A program made the translations under genes and the position numbers. A stretch of 64,000 nt of DNA from Ignavibacterium sp. (GTDB lineage Bacteria; Bacteroidota; Ignavibacteria; Ignavibacteriales; Ignavibacteriaceae), in contig JAVSMP010000001.1 of assembly GCA_032027145.1 (NCBI GenBank), forward strand, positions 1,987,016 to 2,051,015, read 5' to 3'. Of this stretch, positions 24,065-32,833 are shown in pieces; within the stretch, counting starts at the first letter, position 1, and each line of letters opens with the position of its first letter. The notes beneath the pieces were generated by a model that was not told the origin of the DNA, made no database searches, and worked only from the letters and a program-made list of their open reading frames with translations.

Positions 24065-26158
24065 ATGGGTATGATGGCCAAAATGAGGAGTTTGGCTCCA
24101 GCCTTTATTCTTACTGTAGGCGGTTTATTCGTTCTTTTTATGGTTATTTCTGATTCAAACGTTCTTGAAGCACTTGGCGGTGGAAGAAGTAATAATATTG
24201 GTAGTGTAAATGGTGAAGAGATAACTTATCAGGAATTTCAGACAGCAGTTGATCAGCAAATAGAAAATCAAAAAAAACAAACAGGGCAAGATCCTGATGA
24301 AACACAAGTTGACCAGATAAGAGATCAAGTGTGGGATGCAATTGTTACTCAAAAAGTATTTTCACAACTGATTAAAAAATATGGTATTACTGTTACTGAT
24401 CAGGAAATAAAAGACGCTATCCTTGGTGAAAATCCACCAGAATTTTTGAAACAGAACTTTATTGATTCTCTGGGAAATTTTAATCATCAATTATATCAGC
24501 AGGCAATTTTTGATCCTCAGAATAAAGCTGCGCTAATTCAGGCTGAAGAATACATCAGACAATCAAAACTTACTCAGAAACTGCAAAGTCTGGTTCTTGC
24601 TTCTGTTAATGTAGGAGAAGATGAAGTTGAAAAAAGATTTATTGATCAGAATACAAATATTGAAGCAGAATATATCCTTTTTGATGTAAATAAAATTAAG
24701 GACTCTGATGTTAGTATTTCTGATGAGGATTTAAAAACCTATTATGACAAGAATTTAAATAATTACAAAATTCCTCCTCAGAGAAAATTAAAGTTTGTCT
24801 TATTTCAAAATGTTGCTTCTGCCGAAGATTCTCAAATGGTTTACAAGAATCTATTAAATGTTAAAAACTCAATTATTGCTGGTGATACTGCTAATTTCTC
24901 TCAGCTAGTTAGTATTTATTCTGAAACACCGTATTCTAAGGATACTTTAGCGGTTAATATGCTTACTCCGGAAGCTGTTTCAGCTTTTAAAAAATCTGTT
25001 GTTGGCGAGGTTGTTGGTCCTTTCACTTCTCCGCAGGGTTATGTTTTGTATAAATATTATGGTTCTGTTCCAACAAACGATGTTTCTGTTAAAGTTTCAC
25101 ATATTCTGATTAACCAATATGGTAGTGATGAAAATAATCTGGCAGAGGCTAATAAAATATATCAGAGATTAATTGCAGGTGAAAGTTTTGAAAAACTTGC
25201 TAAAGAATTTTCAAAAGATCCGGGAAGTGGAAGTAATGGTGGAGATCTTGGCTATTTTAGTAAAGGTATGATGGTTAAGGAATTTGAAGATGCAAGTTTT
25301 TCTGGTGCTGTGGGAGTTGTACAAAAACCGGTTAAAACTACTTATGGCTATCATATTATTAAGGTTACTGATAGAGCTGATAGAAAATATATTGTTGAAA
25401 GAATTATAAATTCTGTAAAACAATCTGCAAGCAGCAGAGACCGGAATTTTAATGCAGCTAATGATTTTTCATATCTTGCTCAAAAAAATGATTTTGATAC
25501 CGAAGCGAAGATTATGAATTATACAGTTCGCGAAACTCCTTTGTTTACAGAACAAGCTCCATCAATTCCATCTTTAGGTAACAATAAGAGATTAGTAATA
25601 TTTGCTTTCGAAAATAGCGTTAACACAGTAAGTGATGTTTTCAAAGTTACAAACGGTTATGTTGTTACAAAAATATCAGAAGTTGAAAATGAAAAATTTA
25701 GACCTTTTGATGAATTGAAGGAACAAATTAAACCTGCCGTTATCAGAGAAAAAAAATTCGAAATTCTTAAAACTACTGTCAACGATGTTTATAATAAGAT
25801 TAACGGTGATTTGACAAAAGCTGCTGCAATCGACTCTAACTATAAAGTTCAACAAACAGGGAATTTTACCCCTCAGGGTACAATCCCATCTATAGGAAGA
25901 GATTATGCTTTCATTAATACAGCATTAAAATTAAAATTAAACATAGTATCTGAGCCGATAAAAGCAACGCGCGGTTATTATATCTTAAAAGTAACTAAAC
26001 GAAGTGACTTTAATAAAGATGCATTTGATTCTCAAAGTACTGCAATCAGAAACTCACTGATGCAGGAAAGAAGAGGCAGATTTTTGAATCAATGGGTTAA
26101 TGAAATTAAAGAAAATGCCAAGATTGTTGATAACAGACATTTATTCTTCCGGCAGTAA
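24065..26158 (+). CDS. Peptidyl-prolyl isomerase, PpiD/SurA-like membrane-anchored chaperone
   Basis: This is a periplasmic folding factor of 697 residues, anchored by one N-terminal helix (about 11-28, APAFILTVGGLFVLFMV). A SurA_N-like segment follows (NGEEITYQEFQTAV). A parvulin rotamase domain is at about 340-440 (KVSHILINQYG, GESFEKLAKEFSKDPGSG, GDLGYFSKG, TTYGYHIIKV). A second, weaker rotamase-like repeat lies at about 260-330 and others further along. This is the PpiD layout. It starts near 24065 with ACGGAG upstream. The strong terminator at 26177-26220 follows. It is likely important for outer-membrane protein biogenesis. Confidence 0.92.
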   Translation: MGMMAKMRSLAPAFILTVGGLFVLFMVISDSNVLEALGGGRSNNIGSVNGEEITYQEFQTAVDQQIENQKKQTGQDPDETQVDQIRDQVWDAIVTQKVFSQLIKKYGITVTDQEIKDAILGENPPEFLKQNFIDSLGNFNHQLYQQAIFDPQNKAALIQAEEYIRQSKLTQKLQSLVLASVNVGEDEVEKRFIDQNTNIEAEYILFDVNKIKDSDVSISDEDLKTYYDKNLNNYKIPPQRKLKFVLFQNVASAEDSQMVYKNLLNVKNSIIAGDTANFSQLVSIYSETPYSKDTLAVNMLTPEAVSAFKKSVVGEVVGPFTSPQGYVLYKYYGSVPTNDVSVKVSHILINQYGSDENNLAEANKIYQRLIAGESFEKLAKEFSKDPGSGSNGGDLGYFSKGMMVKEFEDASFSGAVGVVQKPVKTTYGYHIIKVTDRADRKYIVERIINSVKQSASSRDRNFNAANDFSYLAQKNDFDTEAKIMNYTVRETPLFTEQAPSIPSLGNNKRLVIFAFENSVNTVSDVFKVTNGYVVTKISEVENEKFRPFDELKEQIKPAVIREKKFEILKTTVNDVYNKINGDLTKAAAIDSNYKVQQTGNFTPQGTIPSIGRDYAFINTALKLKLNIVSEPIKATRGYYILKVTKRSDFNKDAFDSQSTAIRNSLMQERRGRFLNQWVNEIKENAKIVDNRHLFFRQ

Positions 26159-26176
26159 TTTCTTTATTATGCTTTT

Positions 26177-26220
26177 ACCCCCATTTACTATTCTCATAGT
26201 ATTTGGGGGTTTTCTTTTTT
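26177..26220 (+). terminator. Rho-independent terminator
   Basis: The stem pairs ACCCCCA with TGGGGGT and ACTAT with ATAGT, with a two-base mismatch between and a four-base loop. It is followed by TTTCTTTTTT. It ends the PpiD-like gene. Confidence 0.9.
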
Positions 26221-26261
26221 AAACTAACTTTATCAAATTGAATTAGTAATTTACAGTTGAG

Positions 26262-26975
26262 ATGTATAAAAAATATTTAATAATTATTCTATTATTAGCT
26301 GTAATTGAAATCAGCCCTCAAACAGGTTCTAAGAGGTTTTATTTTAGTATTGGAATGGATTATACAACTTCTGCACAAATTTTCCTGAATCCTAATTCAT
26401 CTGATATCATGATTAGAAATAGATCTTTTACATTGTTAGATTTATTTTCACCATACATTGATTTGCGATATAAGTTGAACGAATCTTTAATATTAGGGAT
26501 CGGAACGGAATATGTTAATAGAAGTGAAGAAGCATATAATCTTAATGTAATAGCCGGTTCGCAAATTGTTAAACTGAAAGTTGAGGATGGAGTAAAATTT
26601 ATTCCTATTGAGCTGTCTGTTTATTATCATCTGCCTTTTTCAACAGAGCATTTTAAGTTTACGATGGGCGGGGGAGTCGGATATTATATCGGTGAACAGA
26701 CCAGAAAATTTGGCAACACTGAAATTGAAATGATTGATAGAAAAATTTCACTTGGCTTGCTGGTTTCAATGGGTATGGAGTATTTGATTTTACCTGAACT
26801 TGGGCTGCGTATAGACCTTAAGTTTCGTGATCCGGAAATAAAATTAACTAATAAGTACAAAAGTAAAGTAATTAGTTACAACGGCAATGAGATCACTTTG
26901 CTGCAGGATACTTTTAACTCAAAAATTAATCTGAATGGTATAGCATTTTTTATTGGTGCTGTTTATTATTTTTAA
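26262..26975 (+). CDS. Putative outer-membrane beta-barrel protein
   Basis: The 237-residue protein has an N-terminal hydrophobic signal (about 4-20, ending ISPQ) and then alternating amphipathic strands, with glycine/aromatic-rich turns (FTMGGGVGYYIG, LGLLVSMGMEYLI) and a terminal aromatic, AFFIGAVYYF. The pattern is that of a small eight-stranded OmpA/OmpW-like barrel, but I cannot place the family. It lies 50 bases before aroK on the same strand, and a terminator separates it from the gene before. Function unknown. Confidence 0.72.
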   Translation: MYKKYLIIILLLAVIEISPQTGSKRFYFSIGMDYTTSAQIFLNPNSSDIMIRNRSFTLLDLFSPYIDLRYKLNESLILGIGTEYVNRSEEAYNLNVIAGSQIVKLKVEDGVKFIPIELSVYYHLPFSTEHFKFTMGGGVGYYIGEQTRKFGNTEIEMIDRKISLGLLVSMGMEYLILPELGLRIDLKFRDPEIKLTNKYKSKVISYNGNEITLLQDTFNSKINLNGIAFFIGAVYYF

Positions 26976-27024
26976 CTTTGAGCATTTAACAGCATTAAAC
27001 TGATTATATAGCCTCATATAGCAA

Positions 27025-27579
27025 ATGAAAAATAAACTGATTTTTTTGACGGGATTCATGGCTTCGGGAAAAAGCACAGTAGGACCTATTCTTGCAAATA
27101 CTATCGGATGGGGTTTTTATGATCTGGATAAATTAATTGAAGGTGAAACATCTCTTAGTATCAAAGAAATATTTAATGTTTACGGAGAATCTTATTTCCG
27201 AAAAATTGAAACTGATGTGCTTAAAAAAGTATGCTCATTAAATGAATTTGTCATTTCACTTGGGGGCGGAACTATTGCAAGCAAGGAGAATTTACAAATT
27301 ATTAAGAAATCAGGGTTTCTGATTTATCTTGAATCCTCTCCTGAAGCAGCATACAAAAGATTAAGGTTTAAAAGAGATCGCCCAGCACTGCTTTTTGATG
27401 GAGAAGATGAACCTACTGAAGCTGAATTTATTAATAGAATAAAATCATTGTTAAAAAGTCGGCTGCAATACTATAATTCCGCTGATATTAAAATAAACAC
27501 AGATAATTTACCAGTTGGTAAAACAGTAGATAGACTTGCTGAGATAATAAAAAAAGAGTTTTATGACAAAACAAATTAA
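27025..27579 (+). CDS. aroK: Shikimate kinase
   Basis: Shikimate kinase phosphorylates shikimate at O3 in the common aromatic pathway. The 184-residue protein has the Walker A GFMASGKST at 10-18, DLDKLIEG at about 33-40, the substrate motif GESYFRKIE at about 55-63 and the GGGT at about 79. The downstream aroB overlaps its end by 17 bases, so the pair is translationally coupled. No clear Shine-Dalgarno precedes its ATG. Confidence 0.95.
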   Translation: MKNKLIFLTGFMASGKSTVGPILANTIGWGFYDLDKLIEGETSLSIKEIFNVYGESYFRKIETDVLKKVCSLNEFVISLGGGTIASKENLQIIKKSGFLIYLESSPEAAYKRLRFKRDRPALLFDGEDEPTEAEFINRIKSLLKSRLQYYNSADIKINTDNLPVGKTVDRLAEIIKKEFYDKTN

Positions 27580-28660
27580 AATCAATTTAGCTGATCAAAG
27601 TTATTCAATCGTAATAGGCTCAAACATTCTTGATAAAGCAGTAATCAGAATTAATAATTTAAAACCTGACAAATGTCTTTTTATTATTGATCAAAAAGTA
27701 TATAACCTGCATAACATAAAAATTCGAAAAACATTTGTAAAAGTTAATAGCAAATTGTTTACTTATTTGTTTTTAGCAAATGAGAAAAACAAATCCTATG
27801 AAGAAGTAATAAAAATTCAAAATTACTTAGTTGAGAATAATTTTAGTCGTGGTTCTTTAATTCTGGCAATTGGCGGCGGTATTACAGGTGATATTGCAGG
27901 TTTTGCAGCAAGCACTTTTATGCGTGGTATTAAAATAATCCATCTTCCAACTACACTGCTTTCAATGGTAGATAGTTCTGTTGGCGGTAAAACAGGAATC
28001 AATTTTTTAAATAGAAAAAATTTGATCGGCAGCTTTTATCAGCCAGATTCAGTTTTTATTGATACGGAGTTTCTGAAGACTCTGCCTAAAAGAGAAATTT
28101 TATCCGGAACTGGTGAACTTGTCAAGTATTCTTTTTTGACAAATGAAAAAAATTATAAAGTGTTTAATCAATACATTCAGAAAATATGTAATAAAAGTGA
28201 AATTGATTATGTGGATATTGTTTATAAATCTCTTACAATTAAAAAAAATATTGTCATCAATGATGAAAGAGAATTAACAGGTATTAGAAAAATTCTTAAT
28301 CTCGGTCATACTTTTGCACATGCTTTTGAGGCAGCCTCAAAATACAAAGTAACACATGGTGAATCTGTTATTGCCGGAGTAATCTGTGCTCTTTACTTGT
28401 CAGAAGAGCTTGGTTATCTCACCAAAAAGAAAATGAACAGGTTATTAAATGGCTTTAAGCTTTTAACCATCAATCCTATTATCAAAAAAATGGATGATGA
28501 GGAGTTGTTTTATTTAATGCAGAGCGATAAGAAATTAATAAATGAAAAAATCAGATTTGTTTTGCTTCAGGATATTGGCAATATTATCGTAGATGCAATT
28601 GCTGATAAACCGTCAGTTTTGGAGGCAATCAGAAAAATGAAAACTATCAGCTTAAAATAA
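27563..28660 (+). CDS. aroB: 3-dehydroquinate synthase
   Basis: AroB makes 3-dehydroquinate from DAHP, the second step of aromatic biosynthesis, using NAD and a divalent metal. The 365-residue protein has the NAD-binding LAIGGGITGDIAGFAASTFMRGI block at about 105-127, the PTTLLSMVDSSVGGKTG motif at about 133-149, the substrate-contacting NLIGSFYQP, and the metal ligands E..H..H in LNLGHTFAHAFE and THGESV. It overlaps aroK by 17 bases. The palindrome at 28680-28715 follows. Confidence 0.97.
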   Translation: MTKQIKINLADQSYSIVIGSNILDKAVIRINNLKPDKCLFIIDQKVYNLHNIKIRKTFVKVNSKLFTYLFLANEKNKSYEEVIKIQNYLVENNFSRGSLILAIGGGITGDIAGFAASTFMRGIKIIHLPTTLLSMVDSSVGGKTGINFLNRKNLIGSFYQPDSVFIDTEFLKTLPKREILSGTGELVKYSFLTNEKNYKVFNQYIQKICNKSEIDYVDIVYKSLTIKKNIVINDERELTGIRKILNLGHTFAHAFEAASKYKVTHGESVIAGVICALYLSEELGYLTKKKMNRLLNGFKLLTINPIIKKMDDEELFYLMQSDKKLINEKIRFVLLQDIGNIIVDAIADKPSVLEAIRKMKTISLK

Positions 28661-28679
28661 GATTCGCTTTAAAAGAGGA

Positions 28680-28715
28680 AAACTGTCAGGTTTTGAGGGC
28701 GAAACCTGACAGTTT
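28680..28715. repeat. Long palindrome downstream of aroB, no T run
   Basis: A perfect 14-bp stem, AAACTGTCAGGTTT/AAACCTGACAGTTT, closes an 8-nt loop. The sequence after it is GTGTGTC, so it lacks the U-tract of a Rho-independent terminator. It may be a mobile palindromic repeat or a 3'-end stabiliser; another role is possible. Confidence 0.65.
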
Positions 28716-28739
28716 GTGTGTCATATTTGGAGGGATGCT

Positions 28740-28811
28740 ATGCTTAAACTATTTCGACTTTTCTCTTTCAAGACTAGTGCCATTAAAATTCGACAGGAAT
28801 GCCATAATTGA
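28740..28811 (+). CDS. Candidate 23-residue peptide gene
   Basis: ATG at 28740 opens 23 codons to TGA at 28809-28811, encoding a basic, aromatic peptide (starts MLKLFRLFSFK). GGAGGG at 28729-28734 gives a five-base spacing, better than the ribosome sites of most real genes here. There is no recognised family, and the frame could be chance. It is given because the signal is strong for such a short sequence. Confidence 0.25.
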   Translation: MLKLFRLFSFKTSAIKIRQECHN

Positions 28812-29078
28812 CCTTCTTTTTGTCGGTAAAAATTTCATTTAAGTAGTATTTACAGCCTGTTATTTTGAATAAATGCCTGAATATTATCATCAGGATTGAA
28901 AAACGACTATAGAAATCTATAAACTTAGAAAATATTCCAAATTAACTACTGTAACTACTTTTTTAGAATAATGATGAGCTGCTTTTGTTTTAGAGGGTAA
29001 TCAAAGAGAATTGAAGAAGTATCTTATTGTTTTTGGGAATGATAATTTTATAAACTAAAAGCAAAGGTTATTACTAAG

Positions 29079-30290
29079 TTAATATTGCCTTTTAAGAATT
29101 ATTTTAAAGATTGTTCCTTCTAATGGCGTTGAGCTTTTTACTGATATTTTACCTCCGTGATAACCTTCGATGATTCTTTTAGATAAACTTAATCCTAAAC
29201 CCCAGCCTCTTTTTTTCGTGCTATATCCTGGTCTGAAAACATCTTTTCTTCTATGCAGGTCAATACCTTTACCATTATCAGATACTTCTATCTCAACATC
29301 CTTTTTGTTTTCTGTAATATGTATCCGGATCAGACCATTTTTATTCTCGATAGCATCTAAAGCATTTTTAATCAGGTTCTCAAGTACCCACTCAAAAAGT
29401 TCCTGATTTATCAGAGCACTGCAATTTTTATTTCCATCAACAACTAATTCGACAGTTTTGCCAGTCTGTGGTAATCTTCTGTTAAAATACTCAGTAACTT
29501 TTTTTGCCTCTTCATATACTACATGATTTCTAATTTCAGGCTTTGAACCAATTTTAGAAAAACGATAAGTAATTTTATTAAGTTTTTCTACATCGCTTGA
29601 AATTTCTTCTGTTATATCCAGAACTGCATCGGGCTTTTCGTAGTTCAGTTTCATCATTTCTATCCAGCCCATCAAACTTGATATCGGTGTACCGAACTGA
29701 TGTGCAGTTTCTTTAGCCATTCCGACCCAAATGTTACTTTGTTCACTGCGTTTTATCTGACTGAACCCGATATAGCCAATAAGTATGAATAACGCTGCAA
29801 TTATGATTTGGATGTATGGATAAAACTTTAACTGTCTAACAAGATTAGATTCCCCAAAATGAATGCGCTGTAGAATTATAGTATCGGCATAAGTAATATT
29901 TATTGGTTTATGGATAGCATCCATTTCAATAATCATCTCAGCGAGTGCTTTTTTTCTTTCCTCGTTACTTAGAGTTGAATCAATATTTACATTTTTAATC
30001 TCTGTATTACTTTCAGGATTAAAGTTATTGTCTTTATCAGTAAGAATTATCGGAAAGTCAATGGGCTTAATAATGTTGTCAAATAAAAATGTAAGGTCAG
30101 CATCAGGGGAATCACTGTTAGCTATATATTCAAAACCCTTTGCATACAATTCGACAATACTTCTTTCCCGCTGATGCAATTTTTGTACAAGAGTTTGGGT
30201 ATAATAAAGCGTACCGGCAGCTATTGCCAATGCAATTACAAGTAAAAATAATTTTAGATTAATTGATGTCGGACCACCTGACATTTTCAT
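29079..30290 (-). CDS. Membrane sensor histidine kinase
   Basis: This 403-residue kinase has two membrane helices (about 13-30 and 158-178) enclosing an extracytoplasmic sensor domain of about 125 residues. The H-box is unusual but readable: H197 in KETAHQFGTPISSL. The ATP-binding half has NLIKNALDAI, DNGKGI and GWGLGLSLSKRI. No response regulator lies next to it, so the partner is unknown. The downstream neighbour is convergent. The kinase family is sound; the signal is unknown. Confidence 0.92.
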   Translation of the reverse strand: MKMSGGPTSINLKLFLLVIALAIAAGTLYYTQTLVQKLHQRERSIVELYAKGFEYIANSDSPDADLTFLFDNIIKPIDFPIILTDKDNNFNPESNTEIKNVNIDSTLSNEERKKALAEMIIEMDAIHKPINITYADTIILQRIHFGESNLVRQLKFYPYIQIIIAALFILIGYIGFSQIKRSEQSNIWVGMAKETAHQFGTPISSLMGWIEMMKLNYEKPDAVLDITEEISSDVEKLNKITYRFSKIGSKPEIRNHVVYEEAKKVTEYFNRRLPQTGKTVELVVDGNKNCSALINQELFEWVLENLIKNALDAIENKNGLIRIHITENKKDVEIEVSDNGKGIDLHRRKDVFRPGYSTKKRGWGLGLSLSKRIIEGYHGGKISVKSSTPLEGTIFKIILKRQY

Positions 30291-30366
30291 AAAACAAATA
30301 CCTTATTTTTACAAAACAAGATTAGCAATTAAAAAAATAAAAACACGTTAAAAAACTGTACCAGCT

Positions 30367-31659
<1,293 letters not shown>

Positions 31660-31678
31660 TTAATAGTTTAAGCAAAAT

Positions 31679-31710
31679 AAAAACTCCGCATTTTACAATA
31701 CGGAGTTTTT
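31679..31710 (-). terminator. Bidirectional-looking terminator after STAS gene
   Basis: A 10-bp stem, AAAAACTCCG/CGGAGTTTTT, with a 12-nt loop is followed on the minus strand by TATTTTGC, after its own T-rich arm. It ends STAS gene transcription ahead of purA. The A/T ends make it usable on both strands. Confidence 0.8.
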
Positions 31711-31734
31711 ATTAAACAATTATCTAAAAAAAGA

Positions 31735-32073
31735 CTAACTAAAACTTTTTACAGCATCATCAACCGAATCAAAAGATTCAAAAATTGTAATGAGTTTTGT
31801 TATAATAAGTAAACTCTCAATTTTTTCAGTAACATTAGCAAGTTTCAAACTTCCGTTTTCTCTTTTAACTGTTGTTAAACCGCTAATAAGCATTCCAAGT
31901 CCTGAACTATTCATAAACTTAACTTCGCCAAGGTCTACGACTACATTTTTTTTGCCCTCATCAATAAGCTTATGAAGTAATTGATTAAATTCTTTTGTAT
32001 CATCGCCGCCCATTACATCACCTTTTAATTCTATGATAACGGCGTTATACTTCTCAAAAACTTTAGTTTTCAT
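31735..32073 (-). CDS. STAS-domain anti-anti-sigma factor
   Basis: This 112-residue single-domain STAS protein resembles SpoIIAA/RsbV. It would bind an RsbW-type kinase unless phosphorylated on the serine in FMNSSGLGML (S56/S57). The VVVDLGEVKFM strand precedes it. It is transcribed away from the ECF sigma gene, from a divergent region with promoter-like sequences at 32143-32170. GGAG precedes ATG 32073. A second STAS gene lies at 36617, beside the kinase, so this may be a second input or a separate target. Confidence 0.93.
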   Translation of the reverse strand: MKTKVFEKYNAVIIELKGDVMGGDDTKEFNQLLHKLIDEGKKNVVVDLGEVKFMNSSGLGMLISGLTTVKRENGSLKLANVTEKIESLLIITKLITIFESFDSVDDAVKSFS

Positions 32074-32142
32074 TGGGAATCTCCAAAAATTTCATTGTGA
32101 ATTTAAGTAAGCTTATTAACTCATGCAAGCAGCATTTTACTT

Positions 32143-32170
32143 ATTATAAAGAGAATTTACCGCTTGTCAT
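32143..32170 (-). promoter_or_regulatory. Candidate sigma-70-type promoter for STAS gene
   Basis: On the minus strand a -35-like ATGACA and a perfect TATAAT are separated by 16 bp, with a predicted start near 32136 and a leader of about 63 bases to ATG 32073. This is pattern-based only; the region is AT-rich, so the match could be chance. Confidence 0.45.
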
Positions 32171-32195
32171 TAAAAGAAATAAAGGTTTTTTAGTA

Positions 32196-32224
32196 TTGAT
32201 TATTTTATGGAACCAAAATATAAT
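32196..32224 (+). promoter_or_regulatory. Candidate sigma-70-type promoter for ECF sigma operon
   Basis: TTGATT at 32196-32201 and a perfect TATAAT at 32219-32224 are separated by exactly 17 bp. The predicted start, near 32231, lies only about 9 bases before the ATG at 32240, so the transcript would be almost leaderless. A second in-frame ATG at 32264 would leave a longer leader. It faces a promoter candidate for the STAS gene. Confidence 0.45.
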
Positions 32225-32239
32225 TATGGCGTCTAAACT

Positions 32240-32833
32240 ATGGATTTTGAAGAAAAAGAAAATATGCCGCAACCTCAGATTTTAAGTCTTGATGATGATT
32301 TTTCATTGATTAAAAACTTTATCGATGGTGATGATTCAGCTTTCAATGAACTTGTAAAAAGACACAAAGAAAAGGTTAGAAATATTATTTATCTAACTTT
32401 ATCTAATACTGATGCTATTGATGACATTGCACAGGAAGTATTTATAACTGTTTTTAAAAATCTCAAATCCTTCAGATTTGAATCGCAGTTTACAACCTGG
32501 CTTTACCGGATTACAATAAATAAATGCAAGGATCATTTACGTAAGACTAAAATCCGAAAGATTTTTTTACCACTAAAAGACGATGAAGAGTATAATGTTT
32601 TAGGATCTATAAATGAAAATACTGATGTTAAGCAAATTGTAAGAAATGCAATTGCTTCACTTCCAGATAAACTTCGTTTGCCTATTATGTTAAAAGATCT
32701 TGAAGGATTCAGTTATCAGGAAATTGCTGACACAATGAATTGCGAGATTGGAACAATAAAATCGAGAATTTTCAGAGGACGTGAGACATTGAAAAATATT
32801 CTTAAACCGATTGAAAAAGAATTAATGCTATGA
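32240..32833 (+). CDS. ECF RNA polymerase sigma factor
   Basis: This 197-residue sigma factor has only regions 2 and 4. Region 2 (about 24-100) includes LVKRHKEKVRNIIYL, DAIDDIAQEVFITVFKNL and FTTWLYRITINKCKDHLRK. Region 4 (about 134-190) includes IASLPDKLRLPIMLKDLEG, a helix-turn-helix FSYQEIADTMNCEIGTIKSRI and FRGRETLK. It directs RNA polymerase to a small set of promoters. Its stop overlaps the anti-sigma start in ATGA (32830-32833), so the two are coupled. The start at 32240 is chosen for the position of the promoter-like sequence; 32264 is possible. Confidence 0.95.
   Translation: MDFEEKENMPQPQILSLDDDFSLIKNFIDGDDSAFNELVKRHKEKVRNIIYLTLSNTDAIDDIAQEVFITVFKNLKSFRFESQFTTWLYRITINKCKDHLRKTKIRKIFLPLKDDEEYNVLGSINENTDVKQIVRNAIASLPDKLRLPIMLKDLEGFSYQEIADTMNCEIGTIKSRIFRGRETLKNILKPIEKELML

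Larger units (their letters stand above)
28661..29078. other. 418-bp gap between aroB and convergent kinase gene
   Basis: Besides the 14-bp palindrome, the gap holds a candidate 23-codon frame at 28740-28811 with the strong Shine-Dalgarno GGAGGG. The remainder, to 29078, is AT-rich and shows no open frame of note, no hairpin of note and no known RNA that I can recognise. Confidence 0.4.

Noticed and set aside
32073..32285. Open frame of 70 codons in front of the ECF sigma gene
   Set aside because: It runs through the divergent promoter region, is out of frame with the sigma gene and has no ribosome site.
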